Shown here: piece after piece, positions 46,341 through 57,750 of the stretch
Layout: each line of letters opens with the position of its first letter
How positions within the stretch are numbered: position 1 is the stretch's first letter
Origin: Nissolia schottii
Taxonomy: Eukaryota > Streptophyta > Magnoliopsida > Fabales > Fabaceae
Assembly: GCA_003254905.1 (NCBI GenBank)
Contig: QANU01093679.1
Coordinates: 1,650,185 to 1,714,184 of the forward strand
Reading direction: 5' to 3'
DNA: 64,000 nt
The notes under the pieces: generated by a model
Told to the model about the DNA's origin: nothing
Databases searched by the model: none
The model's input: only the letters and a program-made list of their open reading frames with translations
Made by a program: the position numbers and the translations under genes

Positions 46341-46776
46341 TTTTAAAAACCAAACAAAAGCAGAGTATTTCCTTTCATTCTACTTACATCATCCAATCCA
46401 ATCTTCAATTTCATTCATGAACTATTCATATATAGTTTAAAGTGGCCGATATTCTCAACTTGAATAAAATTTATGGATTCATACCGAGCCTTAAAAATCT
46501 CATTCCATAAAGCAAGGAAGCATATAATATAGTTAGTATAGTGCATTATATTATATTATAAATCAAGCAGCGGGAGACAAAGATAGAGAGGGGTAACTAA
46601 CTGATCGATCAATAATGCAAGAGACACATGCCTATAACTGATCCCACATGGCTCATCAGACAGTTACTTAGACTTTCTTTCAGCCAGCCATCTAGGTAAG
46701 GGAATACGGCTATGACATTATTATTGACTTGTCTCCTCTCACTCTCACTCTCTCTCCCCATCTATTTTTTGTTTTT

Positions 46777-47334
46777 TCAGTAAGGTCTTTCACCATAGTA
46801 GTTACCAGGAGGATCATAGTTGCAAATCATGAACATGCCCTTTCCGCCACTGCAGTTAACACTGGCGCACCCAACCTTCCTGGTGGTGCCCCACACGACC
46901 TGCGTGTAGTGTCCGCACATCTGCTTATCGGCGCATGAGTTGTGCCAGTAGTTGTAGTACTGGCGCTCCTCAACCCAGGCGGTTACCGCCTGGGCTGGGG
47001 TCCACCCGGTGCCGCTCCCCCAGAATATGTTCTCGCCGTATGGCCCGTTGGAGTGCTCCAGGGCGCAGTCATTGCGCCTCTGGTTGGCGTACCACTGGGC
47101 GTAGTTCGTCAGTTTGGCGGACCACACCAGCGGTCGCTGCCTCACTGCGGACCGTGCGACATTCTGGGGGATCCGGAACTGGCTCGCGAAGCTTCTTTGT
47201 CGCTTCTGCCTGGTAATTTGTTGTTGGCCTTCTTGGTATTGGATGGTGGCACGTGTGGTTGAGGGGAGCAACAAGAAGAGGGTGATGGCGATGGTGGTGG
47301 TGAAACACCTGAGGGAATCTGTGGGATGCAACAT
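46777..47334 (-). CDS. PR-1-like CAP-superfamily secreted protein
   Basis: A single-exon gene of 185 aa on the minus strand. The start at 47334 is preferred over an in-frame ATG at 47418 because the TATA box (47397-47406) lies between them. The N-terminus MLHPTDSLRCFTTTIAITLF followed by LLLPSTTRA is a signal peptide. A basic Gln-rich linker (QQITRQKRQR) precedes the CAP domain. Domain markers are ALEHSNGPYGENIFWGSG, WVEERQYYNY, GHYTQVVWGTTRKVGCASV and CNYDPPGNYYGERPY, with the cavity His, Glu, Glu and His all present. It closely resembles the plus-strand CAP gene and faces it tail-to-tail about 3.7 kb away. Defence or stress roles are common in the family but are not shown by sequence. Confidence 0.93.
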   Translation of the reverse strand: MLHPTDSLRCFTTTIAITLFLLLPSTTRATIQYQEGQQQITRQKRQRSFASQFRIPQNVARSAVRQRPLVWSAKLTNYAQWYANQRRNDCALEHSNGPYGENIFWGSGTGWTPAQAVTAWVEERQYYNYWHNSCADKQMCGHYTQVVWGTTRKVGCASVNCSGGKGMFMICNYDPPGNYYGERPY

Positions 47335-47396
47335 TATTTGGAAGGAATTGTTGTATGTTGTTGTGAGAGGATGCTTTATTACTTGAAAAATGATGT

Positions 47397-47406
47397 GTTT
47401 ATATAA
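47397..47406 (-). promoter_or_regulatory. TATA box of the minus-strand CAP gene
   Basis: The minus strand reads CTTATATAAACAC about 65 bp upstream of the ATG at 47334, giving a leader of about 30-40 nt. Confidence 0.65.
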
Positions 47407-47419
47407 GGAACTTATCATG

Positions 47420-50140
47420 TGGTGTTTGTTGTTGTTGTTGTTATTGCTTTCTTTTAGGGTAGACCAATATTTTAAAAGCGCCTACACAAATTTTAAGGAG
47501 AAAATATTACTTGTACTACTTTTATGGACAAAATGTCTCTTAGTGCATTCCTTCATTTTTTTTAATATTTTTTTTATAAAAGAAATGATAGAAATAAAGT
47601 TATTTTTGTTGAAAAGCTTGTTACTTGTTTAATGATTTGAAGACCGGAGATGAGAATGAGGCTACATTGTCAACTCTACTTGGGTGGCATCCACGTTCGA
47701 TGATGATTGCCATGTTTGCTTTTATTTACTTCTTTTTTTCTTTTTCTACATTGCCCATGCTTTTATTTACCACTACTCAAAGAAATACATTTTCTTTGAT
47801 TAAAAATTTAAAGAATTTAATTGCTATGTATTACACAATTATTTAATTCAATTATTTTATTTATGATTATTTAAACAGTGAATGAAAAAATCAATTATTT
47901 TATATAAGTGTTAATATTTAATTGAATAACAAAAAAAAAGTTTTACATTATTAACACATAACAATTAAACTTAAATTTAAAATATCTATACTTTTTGTTT
48001 TTTTTCCCCTAAATTTTGCATTGGCTAGGCCAAGTTTATTCCACTGTTTGTAGGCCAAAGAGGCACATGCGCATGAAAGACTTTTTAGAAATTGTGTCCA
48101 GAACTTTTGCATTTTTTTATGATTGGATAATGTGTGAGAAATATTATGTCCAGAAATTTTGCATTTTTTTATGATTGCATTTTTTTTCATTACTATTATC
48201 ATTATTTAGTTTGTACCATGTGCTATAGTTAAAGTTGTTAGTGATATATCTAATTTTTGTAAAATTTGGCACAAGTAATAAATATGATAAATAGTTAATA
48301 TGATTTAATGATTGAGTTGTTAAGAACTATTTTCTATAAAATTGTTAATGAATTTGTAACTGCCCAATAATTTTATATAATTGTAAATAGATCCCTACCG
48401 GAATTTTTATTTTATAAAATGTGGTTGAGTACTGAAAACTAAAGCTGAGGGTCTTGTTGAGTGTTCATTTATATAAAGGCCTTAAACCTCGGAGTCTTTC
48501 AGCTTGCCACAAATCCCGCGTGAGTTATCGGACAAATTAACGAGATCCCTGGCCCTAATCATTGTAACTTCCGAATGAATTATTCAATTAACAGTATCAG
48601 ACTTTGAGGAAGGAGGGAAACCCGGAAATTGAAATAGAATAGGAGAGGGTTTGGACTTTTATGAGTTTGTGGGGCTCCTAATTTATCTAGATTAAACTCT
48701 TTCTCGAAGTAACATTTCTTTTGCAAGTCTTTTAATTTGGCGGGAAGAGCCATCAAACTTTTCAGCAGAAAAACCAAGAGGTTGGACAACTTAATTAAAC
48801 AAAAATGGAAACAAGTTAAGGGATATAAATATACAATATGGTTAAAACAAATTGCATGCCGTCCATCATTTCAATATGCATAGTGTTATTATTGTCATCA
48901 TTAATCTTTCACCATCAGTAGACTGAGTTAAGTCATGAACACCCTTAACATGTTGCTACCGTTTTAAAAAGCAAAATTTTTCTGAGAGAAAAAATATTTC
49001 TTTTTATGTCATTAGCTAGACATTACAATGAGAATATATACCATGACTCGCAACACAAGCATTGATAGATAAGGGACTCACTGTTTATCGACACAATTCC
49101 AACACTTTATATTTAAATATATACATTTGTAAAAAATTGATGAGATTCTTAAAAATGTAAGTGTATATATTTAAATAAAGATAATAAGATTCACTTTTTA
49201 TGTAAATGTTTTTAAATTTGAAGCGATGAAATTGTATTTACTCAAAAATTGCACCACCATGGAACCTCAATTTTTTTTTTCTTCTTTTGGTGCTTTTATA
49301 TCTTTAATTATTCTTTTTTGGTCTGGCTTTTATTTCTTACAACGGCTCTATTTTGATATCCTCAAATTATGCTCAAATAGAGAACTCTCGAGCAGCATGA
49401 TATTTTAACTTTGAAAATGTGTTGATACCCCCTATTGAAGAGATAATTGGAAAAAACGAATGATCTAATTCTCACTATGATTCTTGGCATCTGTGATAGC
49501 TAGCTATGACAGCTTTCTCACAACCTCTAACAACTTAACACCAACATATTACAATGTGTAAGGTCTCCATTCATTTAAAGAATAGAAATAGCAGAGGCCT
49601 CATAGGAATCTATAGGTCTCCATTCTTGCTAAAGAAGGCTAAAAGGATTCTCGGAAAGTAACAGAAATAAAAAGGTTGTTACAACATTAAAGAGAAATGC
49701 TTCAGATTCGGCCCCATTTACTATTTCTGAGTGTGGTATACGCAATGCAAGGCCATATTTAGGCTATTTATGTTAAACGAACGGTTATGCATTCACCAAG
49801 AAAAAAGTTGTTGGTCGTTGAGCACGTGAAGATCAACGATACCACTAACAAACAAGCGGAAAAACGGACACACCGTTACTCGCATCTCATTGCTAACAAA
49901 AAGTTTTTGCAGCAGCAGATGGGAAGTTTGTCACATAGATGTGAGTTAGTTACTCAGGTTGCAGTAAATTAAATTATGTAACTTTTTCTTTCTATCTGTG
50001 CTCTGTCTTTGTCACACCAACTCCTTGTAGCATGATTGATTATCAGGTGAGAACATTCAAAACCAAACCGAATGCCGTGATCAAATTGATTATAAATGCC
50101 TATCATGAACCTCTCCAACGAAAATCAATTAATCACAATG
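47420..50140. other. Intergenic DNA between CAP and UGT genes
   Basis: No gene recognised. A short direct repeat lies at about 48088-48180 (TGTCCAGAA(C/A)TTTTGCATTT twice, followed by TTTTATGATTG). The rest is AT-rich. Confidence 0.4.
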
Positions 50141-50144
50141 AATT

Positions 50145-50385
50145 TGAAATTGCGGTTGCGGCTGCTGCGAATGTAGTCGCAGTAGCGATTGTTGTGTGAT
50201 GTGCAATGCAACTATTGCAATGTGAAATTTTTATGCAGTTGTACAATGAAACTGAGTGTGTTGCGGCCTGCTGCAGGAGGCCTAATTAGGTTAAGCTGTG
50301 ACCAATTACTATGAATTGGATTCACAACGTAATTGTGGGGGTGATGCGGTTGAAGTAGTTGCCACAACCAGAACCACAATACGTG
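50145..50385. mobile_element. MITE-like repeat next to the UGT pseudogene start
   Basis: The left part has AAATTGCGGTTGCGGCTGC; the right end, reverse complemented, has ATTGTGGTTCTGGTTGTGGC, an imperfect inverted pair. Several GCAATGCAACTATTGCAATG-like words lie within. It ends about 80 bp before the ATG of the broken UGT copy. Confidence 0.45.
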
Positions 50386-50468
50386 GGAGGCAGCACGTGA
50401 AGCACAATTTAAAACCTAAGAGAAGATCGATCATATTGCTATATTATTACTAACTCTAGTATCAGACC

Positions 50469-51857
50469 ATGAAGGCTGTTCCCGTTCATGTAGCCGTTTT
50501 CGCGTTCCCATTCGGAACACATGCGGCTCCACTCCTGAACCTTGTGCATGGAATTGCAGCTGAGGCTCCCCAAATCAAATTCTCATTCTTCAACACAAAG
50601 AAATCCAATGCGTGCCTTTTCAGTGGGGAGAACGAGCATGGATTTGACAACATAAAGCCTTATAACGTCAACGACGGGTGCCCGGAGGATCACGTGCCTT
50701 CGGGGAACCCTGTTGAGCCCATTCTTCTCTTCATTAAGGTCATGCCCCAGAACTATAGGATAGCCATGGATGCGGCGGTGGCCGAGACAGGGAGCAAATT
50801 TACTTGCTTGTTGACTGATGCGTTCCTTTCGTTCTCGGCGGAGAATGGCAGAGGAGATGCATGTCAAGTGGGTTCCTCTGTGGACGGCAGGGCCTAACTC
50901 TATCCTTACCCATGTTTTTACCGATTTCATCAGAGAAAGGGTAGCCTCAAATGCTGGTAAGCTAGAAAATATTAGAAAACTAGATTTATAAGGATTTGGT
51001 GATTATTATTTTTCTAATGGTTGCAGCCCCCGGTTTCTCTTCGGTAAAGGCTTCTGACTTGCCCGATGGCGTAATCGCCGATACAGAGAACACTTTTTCA
51101 ACTATGTTACACAAAATGGGACTAATGTTGCCACGTGCAACCGCGGTCGCCATTAACTCATTTGTTGGATTGCAACCTCTTCTCGTGAGCGTTCTGGAAT
51201 CAAAGATCCAAATGCTACTGAACATTGGTCCATTCAATCTGACAATGCCGCAACCACGTGTTCCAGACAAGGAAGGGTGCCTAGAATGGTTGGAGAATCA
51301 TCAGAATGGCTTGGTGGTATACATTAGCTTCGGGAGTGTGATATTACCCCCCACCCCATGAGCTGGCTGCACTAGCACAGGCATTAGAGGAATCCGGATT
51401 CCCTTTTATTTGGGCATTTAAGGGCAACCCTGAGAGGCAATTGCCAGGTGGGTTCCTTGAAAGGACAAGCCCAAAAGGGAAAATTGTTGCGTGGGCCCCA
51501 CAAATGGAGATCCTCAAGCATACTGCCGTTGGGGTGTGCATAACACATTCCGGGTGGAACACAATTTTGGAATGCATAGTTGGTGGGGTCCCCATGATTT
51601 GTAGGCCGTTTTTTGGGGACCAGAAATTGAACACGAGGATGCTGGAAAGTGTGTGGGGGATTGGTGAGCGTGTTCAGAACGGGGTCTTCACTAAAGAACC
51701 TACCGTGCGGGCTTTGGGATCGGCCTTGTCAAGTGAGAAAGGGAAGATAGCAAAACACAAGATACAAGAGCTAAAGGAGTCGGCAATGGGAGCACTTGAA
51801 CCTAATGGTAGCTTTAGGAAGAATTTCCGTACTTTGATAGAGATTGTCACTAGTTAA
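50469..51857 (+). pseudogene. UGT78-type flavonoid 3-O-glycosyltransferase copy 1, two frameshifts
   Basis: Two exons (50469-50956 and 51027-51857) match the neighbouring intact UGT along their length. The start MKAVPVHVAVFAFPFGTHAA carries the catalytic His. The PSPG sugar-donor box (WAPQMEILKH...HSGWNT...FFGDQ) is complete near the end. Relative to the intact copy there is an extra A at 50844-50845 (GAGAATGGC against GAGATGGC), and an extra C in the C run at 51347-51352. Each shifts the frame to an early stop. The start of exon 2 also lacks about seven codons. No clear TATA box was found and a MITE lies just upstream. It is probably a recent pseudogene; because both changes are one-base insertions beside identical bases, sequencing error cannot be excluded. 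Confidence 0.88.
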
Positions 51858-51859
51858 GA

Positions 51860-52590
51860 GATTTAAGAACATCAATGCTTGTTCCTTACACACCTCTACA
51901 GTCAGATTTAGGATTTTGCAATCCCTTTGTTTAATTAGATGTGTGCCAGAATTTGAGATAGTCCTCATTGTAATGTTCAAGTTGTATCATCCTTAATTTG
52001 TGTGAGGTTTTTTTTTTTAGTAAAAAAATAAAAATGGTAGTGTGACTATTATGAATGCTTGTTTTTTATAGTGCAGTTATTTTTATCCATTTCAAAAAGT
52101 TAAAAATATTGAATTTTACATGATTTAAAAATAAAGTTTTATAAGTACAATGCAACCCTTCTTCTTAAGTTAGAATCTATTTATTGTGTTAATATTTCCA
52201 TGTAGCTTAATCATGTGTAAACGGAGAGAATCCATTTCTTTTAAGTTGTCACATGAACAGATTTATTTCTCAAAAAAATAAAAATGACATGAAAAATACG
52301 ATGCAGTTGAGTTAGGTTTTTTTCCCCTTTCAATATATGGCTAAAATTTGAGTTGAGTGCCTTCCTTCTTCAGGGAGTGGTTATGCCAGAATCTGTCACA
52401 ATGCTTTCATGCTCGTAGAATGCAAACAAAGAACAAGCTTCAAACAACGCTACTGGTGATTATGGGTTTGTAGTCCCATAATAGCATAAGTGAGTTAGTA
52501 GAACTGTTTGTAAGAATGACAAAAACCAAAACTGTTTTTGTAAGGAAAAGTATACTACACTACCTCAAAAATTCAAGTTCGTGGTAGTTA
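51860..52590. other. Spacer between tandem UGT copies, left part
   Basis: The stretch at about 52435-52510 (GCTACTGGTGATTATGGGTTTGTAG, read in two parts) resembles 55800-55870 downstream of copy 2. The duplicated unit therefore includes several hundred bases of 3' flank. No gene here. Confidence 0.5.
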
Positions 52591-52591
52591 C

Positions 52592-52810
52592 ATCTAAGGT
52601 TCAGCAACAAGCAACGGGGGGTTGATCCAAGTGGTAAGCGGCTTGATATCGCTTAAGCAAGGTCCCGAGTTCGAGACTTTGTGTGCGCAGTTATCCTGCT
52701 GTGAGACTCACCCGCCATAACCAGGTGCGCGACCCGGGTCGAACCGGATTAGTCAAGGCTAAGCCTTGGATACCGGGTAGACAACCTAAAAAAATCTAAG
52801 GTTCAGCAAC
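52592..52810 (+). mobile_element. tRNA-derived SINE with perfect 17-bp target duplication
   Basis: The body (52609-52793) starts AACGGGGGGTTGATCCAAGT and shows an RNA polymerase III A box (TGATCCAAGTGG) and B box (AGTTCGAGACT) with tRNA-like spacing. It ends in an A-rich tail. The identical repeat ATCTAAGGTTCAGCAAC flanks it at 52592-52608 and 52794-52810. It is the best-preserved of three family members in the window and sits between the two UGT copies. Confidence 0.95.
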
Positions 52811-53400
52811 GTTTTTTAACCGCTGCTAAACGAATTTAAGTGCGGATTCGAGTGTTGCTAGGTCATTTCGCGACATTCAAAAACTGTTGAAACAAAACGT
52901 AGATCATGTGAAAATAATGTGAACCACATTCTTCTCCCTGCATAAAAAAAAATGTTAAAGTCCCTTAATTATTTAAGTTAACTGTTCTTCTAATAATTTT
53001 TATAAATGATATTTAAGTATAGTATTATTTTTTCATTTTATTTTATCCTTTAAAATTTTCAAGCGTCTTCGTGAAATTGTCTAACATGTTCTTAACATAT
53101 TTTCATATTTAAAAATGTTTTTTTAGACATTACAGATGTCTACTTCTCAAATATCAAATGTGTCCTACTTTTGGGGGATACCGTTTTATATTTGTGGACT
53201 TCTCAAATATACATGTACTCTACAATTAGTGTGAATTGGTTACCTTTACCCGTTTCCTTAGCATTTACATAGACCAAAAAAAACAACTAATCCATGCACA
53301 TGCTCTTTGCACCCTTCTTAACCAATTAACCGCGTCTAGTTCGGCTAGCATCTTCCAGCTCATAATCATGCAATTTTCCATCTTTGTGTTCGGTCATTTC
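52811..53400. other. Spacer upstream of intact UGT, no gene seen
   Basis: AT-rich. It presumably holds upstream regulatory sequence of the intact UGT gene. Confidence 0.4.
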
Positions 53401-53417
53401 CACCTTCGCTGCAACTT

Positions 53418-53425
53418 TATAAATA
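53418..53425 (+). promoter_or_regulatory. TATA box of the intact UGT gene
   Basis: The sequence CTTTATAAATACC is a strong plant TATA box 136 bp before the ATG at 53554. No equivalent is visible at the broken copy. Confidence 0.7.
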
Positions 53426-53553
53426 CCAACTTGATCATAAATCACCGGTACCACAATACAATCTCTCAAAGGGTGATCATAATAGCAAGAGGAGATTTAA
53501 AAATTAAACATTCTCTTGCTATTACGAACCCCAAAAAAAAAAAGTGTCCAACG

Positions 53554-55342
53554 ATGAAAATTGTTCCCACAATGCACGTAGCCGTTTTGGCATTCCCATT
53601 TGGAACACATGCAGCTCCACTCCTGAACCTCGTGCAAGGAATTGCAATTGAGGCTCCCAATGTCAGGTTCTCTTTCTTCAGCACAAGCAAATCCAATGCA
53701 TCCCTTTTCCCTAAGCAGAAGAAAGAGGGGTTTCATTATAACATTAAGCCTTATGATGTGCATGATGGGTTGCCAGACGGTTATGTCCCTACAGGACACC
53801 CGCTTGAGCCGTTTAACCTCTTCATCAAGGCAATGCCCGATAACTATCGACGCGCCGTCGATGAGGTGGTGGCGGAGACAGGGGTGAAGTTTAAATGCTT
53901 GTTAACCGACGCCTTCCTTTGGTTCGGCGCGGAGATGGCAGAGCAAATGCATGCCAAGTGGGTTCCTCTGTGGACGGCAGGGCCTAACTCTGTTCTTGCC
54001 CATGTTTTCACGGATCTTATTAGGGTAAGGGTAGTCTCCGATGTTGGTGGTAAGAAATTCTTCTCAATTAAAATTTTTTTTTGTGCGTGTGTGATACGTT
54101 CTGAGTTAATTTGATTCATCAATAAATCTCGTTTTATGTTAATTTATGTCTAAATTCTTCAACAAAATGCTTCAAATGATTAGTTTCTTTCTTTAGATCA
54201 AATAAAAAAAAAAATTAAATGGATTTTTTTTCTTCTGTTTCGTATATAATTTGACACTTTAACTTTAAGTCATTATTTCATTTACCATTTTTTATGGTAT
54301 TCTTATAATGGAATAGCTAAGGTGTCATATTGTAAATATAGCACTACCAAAACAAAACATATTTTTATGTTTCAAATCCCCAAGAATTTCTCAAAAATCC
54401 TAGTGTAAATTGTGACGAGCATTTAAACAAATGAGAATTTTACAATTTGGACTAATAAGGATTTGATCTTGGTTGTTTGTAGTCGATGATGAACAAAGCA
54501 TCGATTTCATCCCGGGGTTCTCTTCAGTAAAGGTTAGTGACTTGCCTGAAGGGGTAATCGACGGCATAGAGCAACCATTTTCAGTGATGTTACACAAAAT
54601 GGGATTAATGTTGCCGAGGGCAACAGCGGTTGCAATTAACTCCTTTGCTGCGTTGCACCCTCTATTTACAAATGAGCTGGAATCGAAGTTGAAAAGGCTA
54701 TTAAACGTTGGTCCATTCACTTTGTCAATGCCACAACCAAGTAATGTTGCGGACGAGCACGGATGCCTTAAATGGTTGGACAAACATGAGAATCGCTCAG
54801 TGATATACATAAGCTTTGGGAGTGTTATATTACCACCACCCCATGAGCTGGCTTCACTAGCATATGCATTAGAGGAATGTGGATTCCCTTTCATTTGGGC
54901 ATTTAGGGGTAACCCCGAGAAGCAATTGCCGCATGGGTTCGTTGAGAGGACAAGGGCAAAAGGGAAAATTGTCACGTGGGCCCCGCAGCTGGAGATCCTC
55001 AAGCATAGTGCCGTTGGCGTGTGCGTGACACATTCCGGGTGGAACTCAATTTTGGAATGTGTAGTTGGTGGGGTCCCCATGATTTGTAGGCCCTTTTTTG
55101 GGGACCAGAAATTGAACACAAGGATGCTGGAGAACGTGTGGGGTATTGGTGTGCGTGTGGACAATGGGGTCTTCACTAAAGATGCTACCGTGAGGGATTT
55201 GAAATCAGCCTTATCAATTGAGGAAGGGGAGGTTATGCGGCAGAATATCTTGGAGCTCAAGAAATCCGCAATGGAAGCAACTGAGCCTGGAGGTGGCTCT
55301 ACAAGGAATTTCACCACTTTGGTAGATATTGTCACGAGTTAA
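53554..55342 (+). CDS. UGT78-type UDP-glycosyltransferase (flavonoid/anthocyanidin 3-O-glycosyltransferase)
   Basis: Two exons (53554-54049 and 54483-55342) give 451 aa, with a GTGGTAAG donor at 54050. The start MKIVPTMHVAVLAFPFGTHA has the catalytic His19, followed by the partner Asp in LLTDAFLWFGAEM and the Thr of WTAGPNS. The architecture and wording follow grape VvGT1-like flavonoid 3-O-glucosyltransferases. The 44-residue PSPG box spans about residues 331-374, from WAPQLEILKH through HSGWNS to FFGDQ; the final Gln favours UDP-glucose. The protein is expected in the cytosol, attaching sugar to the 3-OH of flavonols or anthocyanidins; the exact acceptor and sugar cannot be read from sequence. 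It is a tandem duplicate of the broken copy 3 kb upstream. Confidence 0.93.
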
Positions 55343-55344
55343 GA

Positions 55345-57750
55345 CGTTTAAGAAAAAACCACTTTCGAAGGTTGGATGGATATATGTGCGTTTTGAGTTG
55401 TTTGGGTTTTTGTATTTTCCTAGCTCAATGATTGTGCATTTCACACCAATAGAGTAAGTTTTAGGATTTTAGAAGGAAAAAAAACAAAACCCATTATTTT
55501 GGTGCGAGGCAGATCTTGAAAATGGTTCTTATTGTCATGCTGAAGTAGTATACCTCTGTGTTATATAATTTTAAATTCAAGGTGTGAACAATATAACATA
55601 TGGAGTAGTCGAGTCAGTTTTTCCCTTTTTTCTTTTTAAATACCTTAAATTTGTGGGAAGGTTTCCAAAGCTCTCAGAATTACAGGATAGGAAAAGAATG
55701 TCCCCAAACAGATGGCCCATAATAGCAGAAGAAGTGGTATCAGTTTGCTTTCTAGTTCATATTTTTTGAGTGATGTACATCTTCCATAGAGCTTCAGAAA
55801 ATGCTACAAGTGACTATGGGTTTGTAGGCCCATAACAGCAGAAGCGATAGCAGAAGCAATGTGAGACCATTTGTAATAGCTTATTCATCAATAACATTTA
55901 CCCTTTTAAATAAAAGTGTGCTTGGGCTTCCATTGCTTTTTTATTTTAATTGTTTTATGTGTTACACTAGTTTATGATTACTGAGTGCAAGTTTAATAAC
56001 GCCTTTTTTTCTTTTGATGTTTTTCTTACTCTAACTAATTTAACTCGAATCAAGTTATTTATTAATATATGGATAACAAATTCTTAGCGTTATTTTTCTT
56101 ATCCCCAATACTTAGAAAATTTTGTTTAAAGAGAACCTAAAAACATTTGTAGCTTAATAATAATTTATTTCTAAAAATAGTCATTTTTTAAAATTGTATC
56201 AAAAAGTTTTTATTTGCTAGTTATTTTTATCCTAAAATTCACTAATAAAATTCTTAAGTAACAAACTTTATTATAGTTATTATAGTGTAACTTATTTCTT
56301 TTTCATTCAAGCAAAGATGAGTAAAAAAAAAAAAAAACTATTTCAAAAACTCGAGTAGAACTACATATTAACAAAAGGAAAAATCTTATTCAAAAATTTA
56401 AAAGTAAACATCTCATATACATACTACCTAGAGTAAGGCATAAAGTCTTAGATAATGATGAATATTGGGAGATAAAAGTCCGGATTTTGTGCGTTTTTCT
56501 TTTCCTCTCTATTATGTACATCGAAGTGAAAGTAATTACCTAAACCACATTCTACTCATAGTGGTACAACGACACAGGTAAGATAGTTCAACATGTAACT
56601 ATTTTTTTACCCAAGCAGAGTAGAATAAAAAGCACACTATAAAATGCAAACTAAATTAATTCACATTTTGTTGACAGAAATATAGCATTTTATGTGTATA
56701 AATAAATAAAAACGAAAAACTTCTCAAAATGTGCTCTATAATTGAATTTTCAATTAATTGTCAGTTGGAGTAAAGCTAGGAGGCTACAAATGACCAAAAA
56801 TGAAAGTTGCATATAGGTAGCATCAAAACGGATAGTTTGCCATGCTTCTACCTAAGAGAAGCCATTTTCAGCTTTGATGAAATATTATTCTTTGGTATTG
56901 TAACTAGAAGTAGGAAATCTTCAATTAATACGCCACCTAGCTAACTTGACATTTCTAGTGAAAGTGCTAGTGAATCCAATGAAATTAAAGTCACGTTCAG
57001 ATGATCTGTCTTTGATTTTCTGTGACACTTCAAATTAGGTAAATGTTCTTCTAATTCTGCAGAAACAAACAGAAGATGCTTGACTTTGGATCCAGGAAAA
57101 AGATTACAACCTTTCTACTTTATTTTTTTTTACTCATACAGCTCAGAAAATGCCTGCTTTTATGATCTCTCTACCAACCTTTGAAACCGTTTGATTTATA
57201 CGAAATTACCAATATAACACTGCAGACCTAGCCTAGTATAAACCATATATATAGGAACGTAGGATTAAATGCAATTTTATGGGTACGTACATCATGGATT
57301 AATAAGGCTACATTACTTAAATTTGCAACCAATTCAGCTCATTTGACAATTAATTACATAGGTTTCCCAGCTACCAATCATAAAGTAATTAAAATTCTCA
57401 GTTAGCTTGATGGATAATATTTAAATCAAAGCTTCAAGGTGATTCACATATATAAAGTGCCTTCTAATTACTCAAACATTGATTTACACATTACACATTA
57501 TTATTATTATTATTACATTACACATATTCGCGATATTGATGCTTACAAGACCTACTACTCCTTCTGGTCTCCGTCTTATCCCTCTATTTCACTTATACAC
57601 ACCACTTTGACTAAATTGATATCTAAATATAATTTGCATTTGAATAAACATGTATATCAATTTAGTCCAAGCGACCTGTATATATAATTGATGAGACGGG
57701 GTATCTCAGGATAGCCCGAAAGTTAAAATCCTTGCATATATAGATTGCAA
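55345..57750. other. Intergenic DNA between UGT and MYB genes
   Basis: The first 500 bp is duplicated flank shared with the other UGT copy. The remainder is AT-rich with no gene seen. A short (ATT)n run lies at about 57498-57515. Confidence 0.4.

Noticed and set aside
47335..47418. Upstream ATG of the minus-strand CAP gene
   Set aside because: It lies upstream of the TATA box at 47397-47406, and the signal peptide starts cleanly at 47334.
12571..52793. tRNA genes at the three tRNA-like heads
   Set aside because: They lack acceptor-stem pairing and a CCA-proximal end, extend into a SINE body, and two have target-site duplications; these are SINEs.
53236..53553. Upstream extension of the intact UGT frame
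   Set aside because: It runs through the TATA box and leader; family proteins start at MKIVPTMHVAV-like sequence.
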